This document shows positions 1-9,026 of a DNA stretch of 64,000 bases, piece by piece (the stretch's first letter is position 1; each line of letters opens with the position of its first letter). The notes beneath the pieces were generated by a model that had not been told where the DNA came from, ran no database searches, and saw only the letters and a program-made list of their open reading frames with translations. The position numbers were made by a program, and so were the translations under genes. The stretch is taken from contig NZ_PRLC01000001.1 of NCBI RefSeq assembly GCF_003287455.1, forward strand, positions 1 to 64,000, written 5' to 3'. Source of the stretch: Faecalibacterium hattorii (GTDB lineage: Bacteria > Bacillota > Clostridia > Oscillospirales > Ruminococcaceae).

Positions 1-240
1 GTTGTCCCTTTGGCATACAAAAACACCCCATTTCCTAAACAGTATACCATACTGTCTAACAAATAGGGTGCAGTTCATTATGCCGTCGGGTCTTTTGTCA
101 TTTCAGGATGAAAGTGTATCAAAAAGCTTTTGAATACGCTGCTCGAAACCTTATCTTGATGAAGAAGCCGCGATAGGATGGCTGCAAAAAGTTGAATCAT
201 TCGAAGAAAACCGCTCAATCGAGGAACGATATGGGCACAG

Positions 241-459
241 ATGAAAGCTCTTTGCAAAAGGGCTGGCGTAAATCCAAGCAAGGTTTTTCCTCACAATCTG
301 CGCAAACTGTTCGCGAGAACATTTTATGATATCGAAAAAGATATTGCTAAATTGGCAGATATTTTGGGACACAGCAATATTAACACAACCAGAATTTATA
401 CTATGACTACCGGGGTCGAGCACCGTCGAAAAATAGAAAGCCTTGGGCTGGTGTGTTAG
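241..459 (+). pseudogene. Tyrosine recombinase C-terminal remnant
   Basis: The 72 residues carry the end of a tyrosine integrase catalytic domain: an HNLRK box (the H-x-x-R motif), then LGHSNINTT and the nucleophile tyrosine in RIYT. The first catalytic arginine and the N-terminal DNA-binding domains are missing. Upstream, 1-240 contains only stop-riddled coding traces and a short palindrome at 41-55, so this is the leftover of a decayed integrated element, not a working gene. Next to a polysaccharide locus it hints that the locus arrived on, or was hit by, a mobile element. The family call is firm; the origin of the element cannot be told. Confidence 0.75.
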
Positions 460-775
460 ATTGGATAATATCTGCGCTATTTCTCTATGATATTTCAAAA
501 CATCATCAACATTATGTCGCAAATGAAAAAAAGGATGGCAGTTGCCATCCCAAATGAGTATAGAAACCAAGCCCTTCTGCGCTTCAAATCATCGCGGAAA
601 GGCTGATTTGTAATGTAATAATACAGAAAGAATCAAGTATGACTTCTGATTTTTATTGGCATTGCAGTTGTGTTTTATGGTTCAATGTGGTAAAATACCA
701 GATGATGTTCTAACAATCGGCAGAGAATGACATAATGTTGATTATGTCGCAAATGAAAAAGGGAGAGCTCTGACT
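460..775. other. Gene-free stretch with a 20-bp direct repeat
   Basis: No convincing gene lies here. A 20-bp direct repeat, attatgtcgcaaatgaaaaa, occurs at 511-530 and 741-760. A perfect 8-bp stem at 533-550 (ggatggca / tgccatcc) has a T-run on its minus-strand side and could end leftward transcription. A promoter-like sequence sits at 668-696. Confidence 0.6.
668..696 (+). promoter_or_regulatory. Putative promoter of the polysaccharide operon
   Basis: TTGTGT at 668-673 is followed after 17 bp by TAAAAT at 691-696, preceded by TGTGG as an extended -10. The same TGTGG-type extension precedes other promoters in this window (phoH, radA, ligA), which supports it. It lies 80 bp before the helicase start. 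Confidence 0.5.
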
Positions 776-2857
776 GTGGAGTTATATGAGCATAACCAAA
801 TAGCATATCAAGAGGCTGATAAAATGCTGAAGACCTATGGCTGCGCTGCGGTCATTCACCCTACCGGCACAGGGAAAAGCTTTATCGCGTTCAAGCTGAT
901 TGAGGAGCATCCCGATGCGCAATTCTTGTGGTTGTCCCCGAATGATTATATCTTTGAAAGCCAGCGGCGGAATGTCAGCGGCAATTTCAACAATGTCGTT
1001 CATATGACCTATACCCGGCTGATTCGGATGAACGAAGAAGAGCTGAATCTGCTCCGCTCGGAATATATCATTCTGGACGAATTCCATCGGTGTGGGGCGT
1101 ACTGCTGGGGAACTGGTGTAGAACGGCTGCTGAAAAACTGCCCCCGCGCAAAAGTTCTGGGACTGTCCGCAACGCCGATTCGGTATCTGGATAACCGCCG
1201 AAACATGGCAGAAGAACTTTTTACCGTCAAGAGAAAGCTTTGTGTTGCCAGTGAAATGACCTTGGGAGAAGCAATTGTCCGCGGAATCCTGCCAGCACCG
1301 CAATATGTGACAACAATGTTTCAGTACCAGCAGGAGCTGCACCGTTACCAGAAGCGGATCAATTGGCAGGTGCCTAATGGCGCGAAAGATATCAGTCAGC
1401 GTCAATTGAATGCACTGCGCAGGGCTCTTGGGCAAGTGGATGGACTGGAGAAAATTTTTTCACGCTATCTGAAAAGGAACGGGAAATACATCTTGTTCTG
1501 CACGGATTGGGCACAGATGCAAAAAATCAAAGCACAGCTTCCGCACTGGCTGCGTGGCATTGATGATAGCCCGCAGATCTATTGCCTCTACGCAGGTGAA
1601 CGGGAAACGGAAGCGGAGTACGAAGAATTCCTGAAAGACCAAAGGAATCATTTGAGACTTTTGCTGTGCATCAACCGGTTGAACGAGGGCGTTCATGTGG
1701 CTGATATTGACGGCGTGATCTTGTTTCGCGTGACTTCTTCGCCGATTCTCTACAAACAGCAGATCGGCAGAGCGTTGACCACCGGCAATGGAAAACAGCC
1801 GCTTATCTTAGATATTGTCAACAATTTTGACGGCTTGTCCAGTGTTGGCACGATTCGAGCGGAAATGGCTGCTGCCGTTCAGAAATTGCGCAGTGCGGGC
1901 AAAGAAAATCTGGTCCGCGTAGACAAATTTCCGATTGAGGAACAGGTGGAGGATAGCATCCGGCTGGTCCGAGAACTGGAAAACACCTTGAATAATACAT
2001 GGGATACGTGGTATGCGGAAGCGTGTGCCTATTTTTCTTCTTATGGAAATCTGGCGGTTCCAAGACGGTATGTTACGGAAAGCGGAATGCAGCTTGGTGT
2101 TTGGATACAGACTCAGCGGGCTGTTTTCAACGGAAAAGCCAGAGGAAACCTTACCGATGAACAAGTGAATGCGTTGAATGCCATTGGAATGGAATGGGGC
2201 AGTGTTCTGGACAGGGCATGGAGCGAGACTTGGAAATTGGCAAAGGAATATTACGAGGCCAATGGGAATCTGCTTGTGCCGGATAGCTTTCAAATCGGTG
2301 GTATAGATCTAGGAAAGTGGACCGCATACCAGCGCAGCCGAAAGAAGAATGGCCGACTTTCTGCGGAACGCGTTGCAAAACTGAATGAAATTGGCATGGT
2401 GTGGGACGCAGTTAATTCCAGATGGGAGCAGCGATATGCACAAGCGAAGCGGTATTTTGAAAAAAAAGGAAATCTGGATATCCCAAGTTCCTACCGCTGT
2501 GAAGACGGCTTCCTGTTGGGGATGTGGGTTGCAAGTCAGAGAAAAGCCAAAACGGGCGCAAATAAATCCAAAAGGTTGACTGCCGAACAAATCGACCGAC
2601 TTACTGCAATTGGGATGGACTGGGGCGGCACTCAGGAGGCTCAGTGGCAAAATGCCTATCGACGGGCAGAAGAATACTACCAACAGAACGGAAATCTGAA
2701 CATTCCGTATGCTTATTGCACGGTGGATGGCTATCGGCTTGGTCGGTGGCTGGCCCGGCAGAAAAATGCGGGAAGGAAAAGCGGCAATTGTGTCATGACT
2801 CCGGAGAGAGTTGCAAAATTAGAGAAGATAGGAATTGTGTGGGATGTTGCAAAATAA
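776..2857 (+). CDS. SF2 helicase with four helicase-associated repeats
   Basis: A superfamily 2 ATPase/helicase core fills about residues 1-390: Walker A PTGTGKS (29-35), motif II DEFH (101-104), SATP (131-134), motif V around RLNEGVHV and motif VI QQIGRAL. The remainder (about 405-693) is four tandem helicase-associated (HA) repeats of about 70 residues, each with a YF-x-GNL-x-P pattern, a conserved LG-x-W and an ending like IGMEW. A GTG start at 776 is chosen because GGGAGAG precedes it at good spacing. It is the first gene of the polysaccharide operon and its end overlaps the next gene. HA repeats are thought to bind nucleic acid; the substrate and the link to glycan synthesis are unknown. 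Confidence 0.85.
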   Translation: MELYEHNQIAYQEADKMLKTYGCAAVIHPTGTGKSFIAFKLIEEHPDAQFLWLSPNDYIFESQRRNVSGNFNNVVHMTYTRLIRMNEEELNLLRSEYIILDEFHRCGAYCWGTGVERLLKNCPRAKVLGLSATPIRYLDNRRNMAEELFTVKRKLCVASEMTLGEAIVRGILPAPQYVTTMFQYQQELHRYQKRINWQVPNGAKDISQRQLNALRRALGQVDGLEKIFSRYLKRNGKYILFCTDWAQMQKIKAQLPHWLRGIDDSPQIYCLYAGERETEAEYEEFLKDQRNHLRLLLCINRLNEGVHVADIDGVILFRVTSSPILYKQQIGRALTTGNGKQPLILDIVNNFDGLSSVGTIRAEMAAAVQKLRSAGKENLVRVDKFPIEEQVEDSIRLVRELENTLNNTWDTWYAEACAYFSSYGNLAVPRRYVTESGMQLGVWIQTQRAVFNGKARGNLTDEQVNALNAIGMEWGSVLDRAWSETWKLAKEYYEANGNLLVPDSFQIGGIDLGKWTAYQRSRKKNGRLSAERVAKLNEIGMVWDAVNSRWEQRYAQAKRYFEKKGNLDIPSSYRCEDGFLLGMWVASQRKAKTGANKSKRLTAEQIDRLTAIGMDWGGTQEAQWQNAYRRAEEYYQQNGNLNIPYAYCTVDGYRLGRWLARQKNAGRKSGNCVMTPERVAKLEKIGIVWDVAK

Positions 2858-3785
2858 CCTAAAAAATCGTGTCGCGGTAGTGGTTGTTACTTACAACCGG
2901 CTGGAATTCCTAAAGAGGTGTGTGGATTCACTGCACAAACAGACCGTACCGTGCGATATTTTAGTCGTGGATAATGCCAGTACCGATGAAACGGCCCAGT
3001 GGCTTGAATCGCAGACAGATATTTTTTTTCATAATACGGGGAGCAACCTTGGCGGTGCCGGCGGATTCCATTATGGTATGCGCTGGGCGATAGAGGCAAA
3101 TTATGACTATCTGTGGGTCATGGATGACGATTGCTTTCCCAAAACGGATGCCTTGGAGAAGCTTTTGAGTGCAGACTCTCTTTTGAAGGGAGTGTATGGG
3201 TGGATGAGCAGTGTTGCCCTATGGACGGATGGCCGTGAATGCCGAATGAATCGTCCGAAGGTGAAAAAAAGCTTTTACGAACACATCGAATTACTGCGCG
3301 AGGGAGTTCTGCAAGCGGAACAGGCAACATTTGTCTCGCTGTTCCTAAAAAGTGAAACGGTTCGTGAAGTTGGTCTACCAATTGCCGAATATTTCATCTG
3401 GGGAGATGACATCGAGTACACCCGGCGAATCGCTGTACGAAGAAATTATCCTTGTTATATCGTTGGGCAAAGCCAAGTGATTCATGCCATGAAAAACAAT
3501 AACGGTAGCAATCTGGCATTGGATGATATTGAGCGTATCAACCGATATTGGTACGCATACCGGAATGAAAACTATACCTACCGACAGGAAGGCATAAAAG
3601 GCATCTGCTATTATCTGGCACGTTGCGGAAAGCACGGAACGCAGATTTTGCTTTCCGCAAAAGACCATCGATTGAAACGCCTCGGTGTGTTGTTCCAAGG
3701 GATGATAAACGGGGTTGGCTTTGCCCCAAAGGTGGAATATGTTGCGGGAACACGAAATGATGCGGAATCAACTATAAGAGAGTGA
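2844..3785 (+). CDS. GT2 glycosyltransferase, galactofuranosyltransferase-like
   Basis: A GT-A fold family 2 glycosyltransferase of 313 residues. The N-terminus shows VVVVTYNR, DNASTD and NLGGAGG; the metal-binding DXD-type site is MDDDC and a second acidic cluster is WGDDIEYT. This pattern resembles GlfT-type galactofuranosyltransferases, which fits glf seven kilobases downstream. ATG 2844 is preferred over TTG 2835 because AGGA at 2830-2833 is well spaced. The start lies inside the helicase gene (14-nt overlap), suggesting coupled translation. The exact acceptor cannot be read from sequence. Confidence 0.8.
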   Translation: MLQNNLKNRVAVVVVTYNRLEFLKRCVDSLHKQTVPCDILVVDNASTDETAQWLESQTDIFFHNTGSNLGGAGGFHYGMRWAIEANYDYLWVMDDDCFPKTDALEKLLSADSLLKGVYGWMSSVALWTDGRECRMNRPKVKKSFYEHIELLREGVLQAEQATFVSLFLKSETVREVGLPIAEYFIWGDDIEYTRRIAVRRNYPCYIVGQSQVIHAMKNNNGSNLALDDIERINRYWYAYRNENYTYRQEGIKGICYYLARCGKHGTQILLSAKDHRLKRLGVLFQGMINGVGFAPKVEYVAGTRNDAESTIRE

Positions 3786-3797
3786 GAGAACAAATTC

Positions 3798-5273
3798 ATG
3801 CAAAACAGAGAATATATAAAGACGAAGAAATTGAAAGAGATGCAAGAAAATCCCCGATTTTTGAAGCGTGTGCTGATCGGGATCTTTGCGTTTTACTGTG
3901 CATTCGTTGTGCTGTTTTACTTTCTGACAGGTGATCAACTGATTTATCGGGAGTCGCGAGGAGAGCAGGAAATGCCAGCAGCGACTGCGGGAACGGTGGA
4001 GCTGTATCAGGGCAGCGATGTGACGCAGTACTTTATGACTGGCGTACAGCGTCTGGATTCCGTTTCCGTGCTGTGGGGAACTTATTACCGCGCCAATGCG
4101 GGCACTGTTACCGTAGAGCTTCTACGAACCGATACTGGAGAAGTTCTTATGAGCGGCCAATTCGCTGCGGTGGATATCCCGGAGGGTGGCACAACAACCA
4201 TTTATGCGCAGCAGCCTATAGAGGGCTTGCCGGGTGTTGAGCTGGCACTTCATATTACAGCAGATTCCGCTCCCGGTGAGGCGGTCTCCCCTCTGATGGA
4301 TGCAGAAAATCCTTCAACCGGCGGTCTTTGGCTGAACGGAGAGCAAACGACCGGTCTCTTGTGTTTCAGCACGGCGGGTACCGATTATATCCGCGCGGGA
4401 CTGCATTATTGGCAGTTGGTGAGTATTGTTGGCGCGGTATTGCTGGCAGTGCTGGTATTTGCATGGAATCGCTACCAGCGCGGCAGACAGGATATTCTGG
4501 CCGAAGCAATACTCGCAGTGAAGAAATATCGCTTTCTCATTAAACAACTTGTCTCCCGCGATTTCAAAACCAAATATAAGCGCTCTGTACTGGGTGTGTT
4601 CTGGAGCTTTTTAAACCCGCTTTTGACGATGATAGTGCAGTATTTCATCTTTTCGACCATCTTCAAGTCGGACATTGAATACTACCCGGCTTACCTGCTC
4701 GTTGGTATCGTTTCGTTCAACTTCTTCAACGAAGCCTGTGGCATGGGCCTGATGTCGATCATTGGCAACTCCGGCCTGATTACCAAAGTCTATATGCCGA
4801 AGTATATCTATCCGCTTACGCGCGTGATGTCCTCGGTGGTCAACTTGGCGATCTCTCTGATCCCGCTGATCATTGTTTCAATGTTTACGGGCGTTCATTT
4901 CCGTAAATCGGCGTTACTGGCACTCTATTTTTTGGTCTGTCTGATCCTTTTCACGCTGGGTGTGGTTTTGCTACTCTCGGCGGCGATGGTCTTCTTCCGG
5001 GATGTGCAATTCCTTTGGAATGTCATCAGCATGATCTGGATGTACGCAACACCGCTGTTTTACCCGGAGACGATTCTTCCGGATCAGTTCAAGTTCGTTC
5101 TGCAGATCAACCCGCTGTACCACATCATCAAAGCGGAGCGCACCTGTATTTTGGGCGGTGTTTCGCCGGACCCGGTGGTCTATGTGCAGTGTCTACTGAT
5201 GGCACTGGCCGCGCTGCTGATAGGTGCGCTGGTATTCAAAAAAACCCAGAACAAGTTTGTGCTGTATTTGTAA
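3798..5273 (+). CDS. ABC-2 polysaccharide export permease with extra N-terminal ectodomain
   Basis: Residues about 250-491 are a Wzm/TagG-type ABC-2 membrane domain with the usual amphipathic lead-in (LVSRDFKTKYKRSVLG) and six hydrophobic segments. Ahead of it sits an unusual module: a membrane helix at about 24-43, some 155 residues of polar, probably extracytoplasmic beta-rich sequence, and a second helix at about 204-224. Typical family members are about 260 residues, so this is nearly double. With the downstream ATPase it forms a two-component exporter for an undecaprenyl-linked glycan or teichoic-acid-like polymer. The added domain may bind polymer or wall; that is inference. Confidence 0.85.
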   Translation: MQNREYIKTKKLKEMQENPRFLKRVLIGIFAFYCAFVVLFYFLTGDQLIYRESRGEQEMPAATAGTVELYQGSDVTQYFMTGVQRLDSVSVLWGTYYRANAGTVTVELLRTDTGEVLMSGQFAAVDIPEGGTTTIYAQQPIEGLPGVELALHITADSAPGEAVSPLMDAENPSTGGLWLNGEQTTGLLCFSTAGTDYIRAGLHYWQLVSIVGAVLLAVLVFAWNRYQRGRQDILAEAILAVKKYRFLIKQLVSRDFKTKYKRSVLGVFWSFLNPLLTMIVQYFIFSTIFKSDIEYYPAYLLVGIVSFNFFNEACGMGLMSIIGNSGLITKVYMPKYIYPLTRVMSSVVNLAISLIPLIIVSMFTGVHFRKSALLALYFLVCLILFTLGVVLLLSAAMVFFRDVQFLWNVISMIWMYATPLFYPETILPDQFKFVLQINPLYHIIKAERTCILGGVSPDPVVYVQCLLMALAALLIGALVFKKTQNKFVLYL

Positions 5274-5288
5274 AGGAGGTGGAAAATT

Positions 5289-6020
5289 ATGAGCAAAACG
5301 ATGATCGAAGTAAATGACGTAACGATGCGCTTCCATATGAATACAGACCGCATCCTGTCATTGAAGGAATTTGTGACCACCGCCCTTCGCGGTAAGCTGG
5401 CATTTCAGGACTTCACCGCGTTGAACCATGTTTCCTTTACTGTGAAAAAAGGCGAGACTGTTGGCCTTATCGGCCACAACGGCGCGGGCAAAAGTACCAT
5501 GCTGAAGGTGATCTCCGGCATTCTGGAGCCGACAAAAGGTAAGGTCACGACCCACGGCAATATCGTCCCCATGCTGGAGCTTGGTTCCGGCTTCGATTTT
5601 GACCTCACCGGCCGGGAAAACATCTATCTGAACGGTGCGATCCTAGGCTACAGTGAGGAATTCCTGAAAGCAAAGTACGATGAGATTGTAGAGTTCTCCG
5701 AACTGGGCGACTTCATCGAAATGCCCATCCGAAATTATTCGTCCGGTATGTTGGCCCGTCTGGCTTTCTCCGTTGCGGCAGAGGTACAGCCGGAAATTCT
5801 GATCGTAGACGAGATCCTTTCGGTGGGCGACGCAAACTTTCAGGAGAAGAGCCGCAAGCGGATGATGGAACTCATGAGCGGCGGCACGACCGTGCTGTTC
5901 GTCTCGCACAATCTGGAACAGATCCGCGAGATGTGCTCGAAGGTCGTCTGGCTGGAGCACGGTACCGTGCAAATGGTGGGGGATACCAAAGAAGTCTGCG
6001 ACGCGTATGAGAAATCATAA
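5289..6020 (+). CDS. Polysaccharide ABC exporter ATPase (Wzt/TagH-type)
   Basis: A 243-residue nucleotide-binding subunit with Walker A GHNGAGKST (62-70), signature YSSGM, Walker B EILIVDE and an H-loop in FVSHN. The region before Walker A has the long ALRGK insertion seen in polysaccharide-exporter ATPases. It ends after the ATPase domain, so it lacks the C-terminal glycan-recognition domain of long Wzt proteins; substrate choice may instead come from the permease ectodomain. A strong AAAGGAGGTGG site precedes the ATG, 15 bp after the permease gene. Confidence 0.9.
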   Translation: MSKTMIEVNDVTMRFHMNTDRILSLKEFVTTALRGKLAFQDFTALNHVSFTVKKGETVGLIGHNGAGKSTMLKVISGILEPTKGKVTTHGNIVPMLELGSGFDFDLTGRENIYLNGAILGYSEEFLKAKYDEIVEFSELGDFIEMPIRNYSSGMLARLAFSVAAEVQPEILIVDEILSVGDANFQEKSRKRMMELMSGGTTVLFVSHNLEQIREMCSKVVWLEHGTVQMVGDTKEVCDAYEKS

Positions 6021-6048
6021 ATCAAAGTAAGTGAGAGAGGAAAGCACA

Positions 6049-7950
6049 ATGAGCAACATTAAAATCTTTACGTCGTACCACAAAAAATGCGAGCTGTTAA
6101 AAAACAAGTATATCTATCCCATTCAGGTTGGAACGGATGTAAACGGCATTATTTATGAAGATACGCTGCACGATAATACGGGAGATAATATCTCTGGTAA
6201 AAATGGAATGTACTGTGAGCTGACGGCGCAGTATTGGGCGTGGAAAAACACGGATGCAGATTACTATGGCTTTATGCATTATCGCCGCTATTTTAGCTTT
6301 AACCCGTCGCAGTTGGAAGAGGATACTTTTGGCAATGTGCTTTATGAACGGCTTGATGCACAGGCAGTCGAAGATTTGAGACTGAATGAAAAGACGATTG
6401 AGTCCTTCGTAAACAACTATGATGTCATTTGCACGGAAGGGCAAAATATCGCCGGACTTGGGCAGGGCAAAACCGTTTGGGAACACTATAAAAATTCGCC
6501 GCATCATCGGTTGGACGATATGCAGAAAATTCTGGATATCATTAGCGAGCAGTACCCGGATTATCTGGATGCTGCGCAGGAATATATGAAATCCAGAACA
6601 GCATATTTCTGCAATATGTACATCCTGCGGAAAGATATCTTCAACGAATATTCTGAGTGGCTGTTTGGTATTCTGAAGGAGCATGAAAAGCGCTCTGATT
6701 TCTCGGATTACGATGTAGACGAATATCGTGTCAGCGGTTTTCTTGCTGAAAGGCTGTGGGGCATTTATTATACTTGGCTGAAAAAGAATCACGGGGAACT
6801 TCGTTTTAAGGAAGTGCAGCGCTCCTTCTTCACAGAAACGGATGAGCAGGCCGAAATCACTCCCGTGTTTACTGGAAAAACAGTTCCTATTGTTCTTGCG
6901 GCAGATAATAAATACGTTCCATATGTGACAGTGACTATACAGTCCATTATTGAAAATTCAAATACAGATTATAAGTACGATATTATTATTTTAGATTCAA
7001 ATATTAGTACCGAAAATCAAAAGAAGGTTTCCAAAGAATTTTCCTCGGGTAGGATTTCGATTAGATTTTATAATGTGAAAAGTTATTTGGAAAATCGGAA
7101 CTTATTTGTTCATCGACACTTTACAGTAGAAATCTATTATAGACTCCTTATGCAAGATATTATGAAAGGATACGACAAAGTAGTATACCTTGATTCGGAC
7201 TTGGTCGTGTTGGATGATGTTGCCAAATTATACGAGACTGATATTGGAGAAAACTATATCGCCGCAGTTGTAGATGCTGATTTTGCAGGTTGTTATAAAG
7301 GCGTTGACCCTGATCGTAAAGAATATTATGAGAAAGTATTAAGAATGGCCAATCCATATCATTACTTTAACTCTGGCGTACTGGTTATGAACCTTACACA
7401 ATTCCGAAAAAATATTACAGTCAAAGATATCTTTGATTTAGCGGAATCAAAAAAATGGCTTTTCCCGGACCAAGATGTTCTAAACGTCATATGTGAGGGC
7501 CATGTTTACTATCTCGATGCGGCTTGGAATGTTATGATGAACTGGAAAGATGCAAATTCCAGTCGTTTGGCAACGCTCCGACTGGCGCCGCACCAAATGT
7601 ATCAGGATTATCTGGATTCCAGAAAGCACATCAAAATTGCACACTTTGCAGGATTCCAAAAGCCGTGGAATGTGCCGGATTGTGATTTCGCAGAATACTT
7701 TTGGAAATATGCACGGAATACTTCGGTCTATGAGCAATTGTTGGCTGGCTGCGGCGGCAAAAAGAAACTTGCTGGTTCTGTAGTCGAGGCGGACAGTGCA
7801 TATCAACTTCAGATTCCGGGCATGGAAGAAACGATTTATATTGACGGTATGTATATCCGCTTGATTAACAAATTGAACAAATGGTTCCCGAAAGGGAGCA
7901 GGCGGCGTGAACGCGTGAAAAAGCTGGCGAAAATTTTTGTAGGGAAATAA
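6049..7950 (+). CDS. DUF4422-GT8 two-domain glycosyltransferase
   Basis: A 633-residue fusion. Residues 1 to about 260 match the DUF4422 type found in capsule loci (early KIFTSYHK, then HYRRYF). Residues about 275-545 are a GT8 domain: PIVLAADNKYV, the DXD site YLDSDLVV, YFNSGVLV and DQDVLN, ending with HFAGFQKPW. GT8 enzymes are retaining and typically use UDP-glucose or UDP-galactose. ATG 6049 is preferred over GTG 6031 because GAGAGAGG sits just before it. The stretch near 6,900-7,500 is visibly richer in A and T than its neighbours, suggesting the GT8 half was acquired separately. Confidence 0.85.
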   Translation: MSNIKIFTSYHKKCELLKNKYIYPIQVGTDVNGIIYEDTLHDNTGDNISGKNGMYCELTAQYWAWKNTDADYYGFMHYRRYFSFNPSQLEEDTFGNVLYERLDAQAVEDLRLNEKTIESFVNNYDVICTEGQNIAGLGQGKTVWEHYKNSPHHRLDDMQKILDIISEQYPDYLDAAQEYMKSRTAYFCNMYILRKDIFNEYSEWLFGILKEHEKRSDFSDYDVDEYRVSGFLAERLWGIYYTWLKKNHGELRFKEVQRSFFTETDEQAEITPVFTGKTVPIVLAADNKYVPYVTVTIQSIIENSNTDYKYDIIILDSNISTENQKKVSKEFSSGRISIRFYNVKSYLENRNLFVHRHFTVEIYYRLLMQDIMKGYDKVVYLDSDLVVLDDVAKLYETDIGENYIAAVVDADFAGCYKGVDPDRKEYYEKVLRMANPYHYFNSGVLVMNLTQFRKNITVKDIFDLAESKKWLFPDQDVLNVICEGHVYYLDAAWNVMMNWKDANSSRLATLRLAPHQMYQDYLDSRKHIKIAHFAGFQKPWNVPDCDFAEYFWKYARNTSVYEQLLAGCGGKKKLAGSVVEADSAYQLQIPGMEETIYIDGMYIRLINKLNKWFPKGSRRRERVKKLAKIFVGK

Positions 7951-7951
7951 G

Positions 7952-9012
7952 ATGGACATGATAGAACAAAAAGCAAATGTGGCGCAGTATAATCCAACAA
8001 TTGACGTAATGAATATCGCTGCCTGCATTGCCGTTGTGGCTCTTCATGTGAATGGCGGCATATGGGGCTTTACGCGTAATCTAAACTGGGCGATAATGCT
8101 GATTACGGAGTGCGTATGCTATTGGGCAGTTCCTGTATTTTTTATGATTACAGGGGCAACACTTTTGGATTACCGTTTGCGCTACTCTACAAAAGTCTTT
8201 TTTCAAAAGCGCTTTACCAAAACAGGTATACCGTTCGTCTTTTGGAGTATCGTGTCAATCTTTTGGGCAGTGTACATATCGCATTATTTGCCGCCAGATG
8301 TGTTAAGCAATCTTGGAGTTTTTTTGGACGCTATTGTAAACACTAAGGGAATGAGCATTTATTGGTTTTTCCCGCCTTTGTTTGCACTGTATCTTGTGAT
8401 TCCAGTTTTTTCTCAAATTTCCGAAGATAAACGGAAAAATACATTTTTATACGGAAGTGCAATTGCGTTCATCATTTGCTCGTGCTTGCCGCTATTACTT
8501 TCTTTTCTGAAAGTTTCCTTCAACATGCCAGTAATAGGGGGGGGGGATACTGCGGATATCTTTTCCTCGGCTATTACATAACTCATTATAACATCCCAAA
8601 GAAAATACGGACACGTATGATATATCCACTTGGTGCTTTTGGTTTGTTGCTGCGATATGTAGGAACTCTTGTGGAATCTTTTCATATTGAAGCCGTCGGA
8701 AGAACTTTCAGCGGATACGAACGCTTTCCCTGCGTTGTATTTTCAGTCGCCGTTTTTGTATGGTTCTGGTACCACGACTGGTCATTCTTAAACAGCGGAA
8801 AGAAAAAGCATTTCCTGAGAGTGGTGTCCGGCGCAAGCTTTGGTGTTTATCTAACGCATTTTTACATTTTGCGATATTTTGTGGATACACTTCAACTTGA
8901 TATGCAGTCTTGGCAATGGCGTGTTTGGGGAGTTCCAGCAGTGTACTTATCCTCGCTCATTATCACACTAGCACTTAAGAGAGTACCAGGAATCAATAAA
9001 CTTGTACCATAA
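7952..9012 (+). pseudogene. Acyltransferase-3 family membrane protein, split at a 10-G tract
   Basis: An integral-membrane acyltransferase 3 (O-acyltransferase) gene in two frames. Frame one opens at 7952 with a short polar N-terminus and several membrane helices and stops at 8581. The remaining helices, from GYLFLGYYI to the end at 9012, lie in another frame. The switch falls exactly on a run of ten G at 8537-8546. A tract of 8 or 11 G would restore one protein of about 352 residues. As read it is off. Homopolymer-tract phase variation of a glycan O-acetyltransferase is the natural reading; a sequencing error or a fixed mutation are the alternatives. It overlaps nothing and sits 14 bp before glf. 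Confidence 0.8.
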
Positions 9013-9026
9013 CAAAAGGAGTACCC

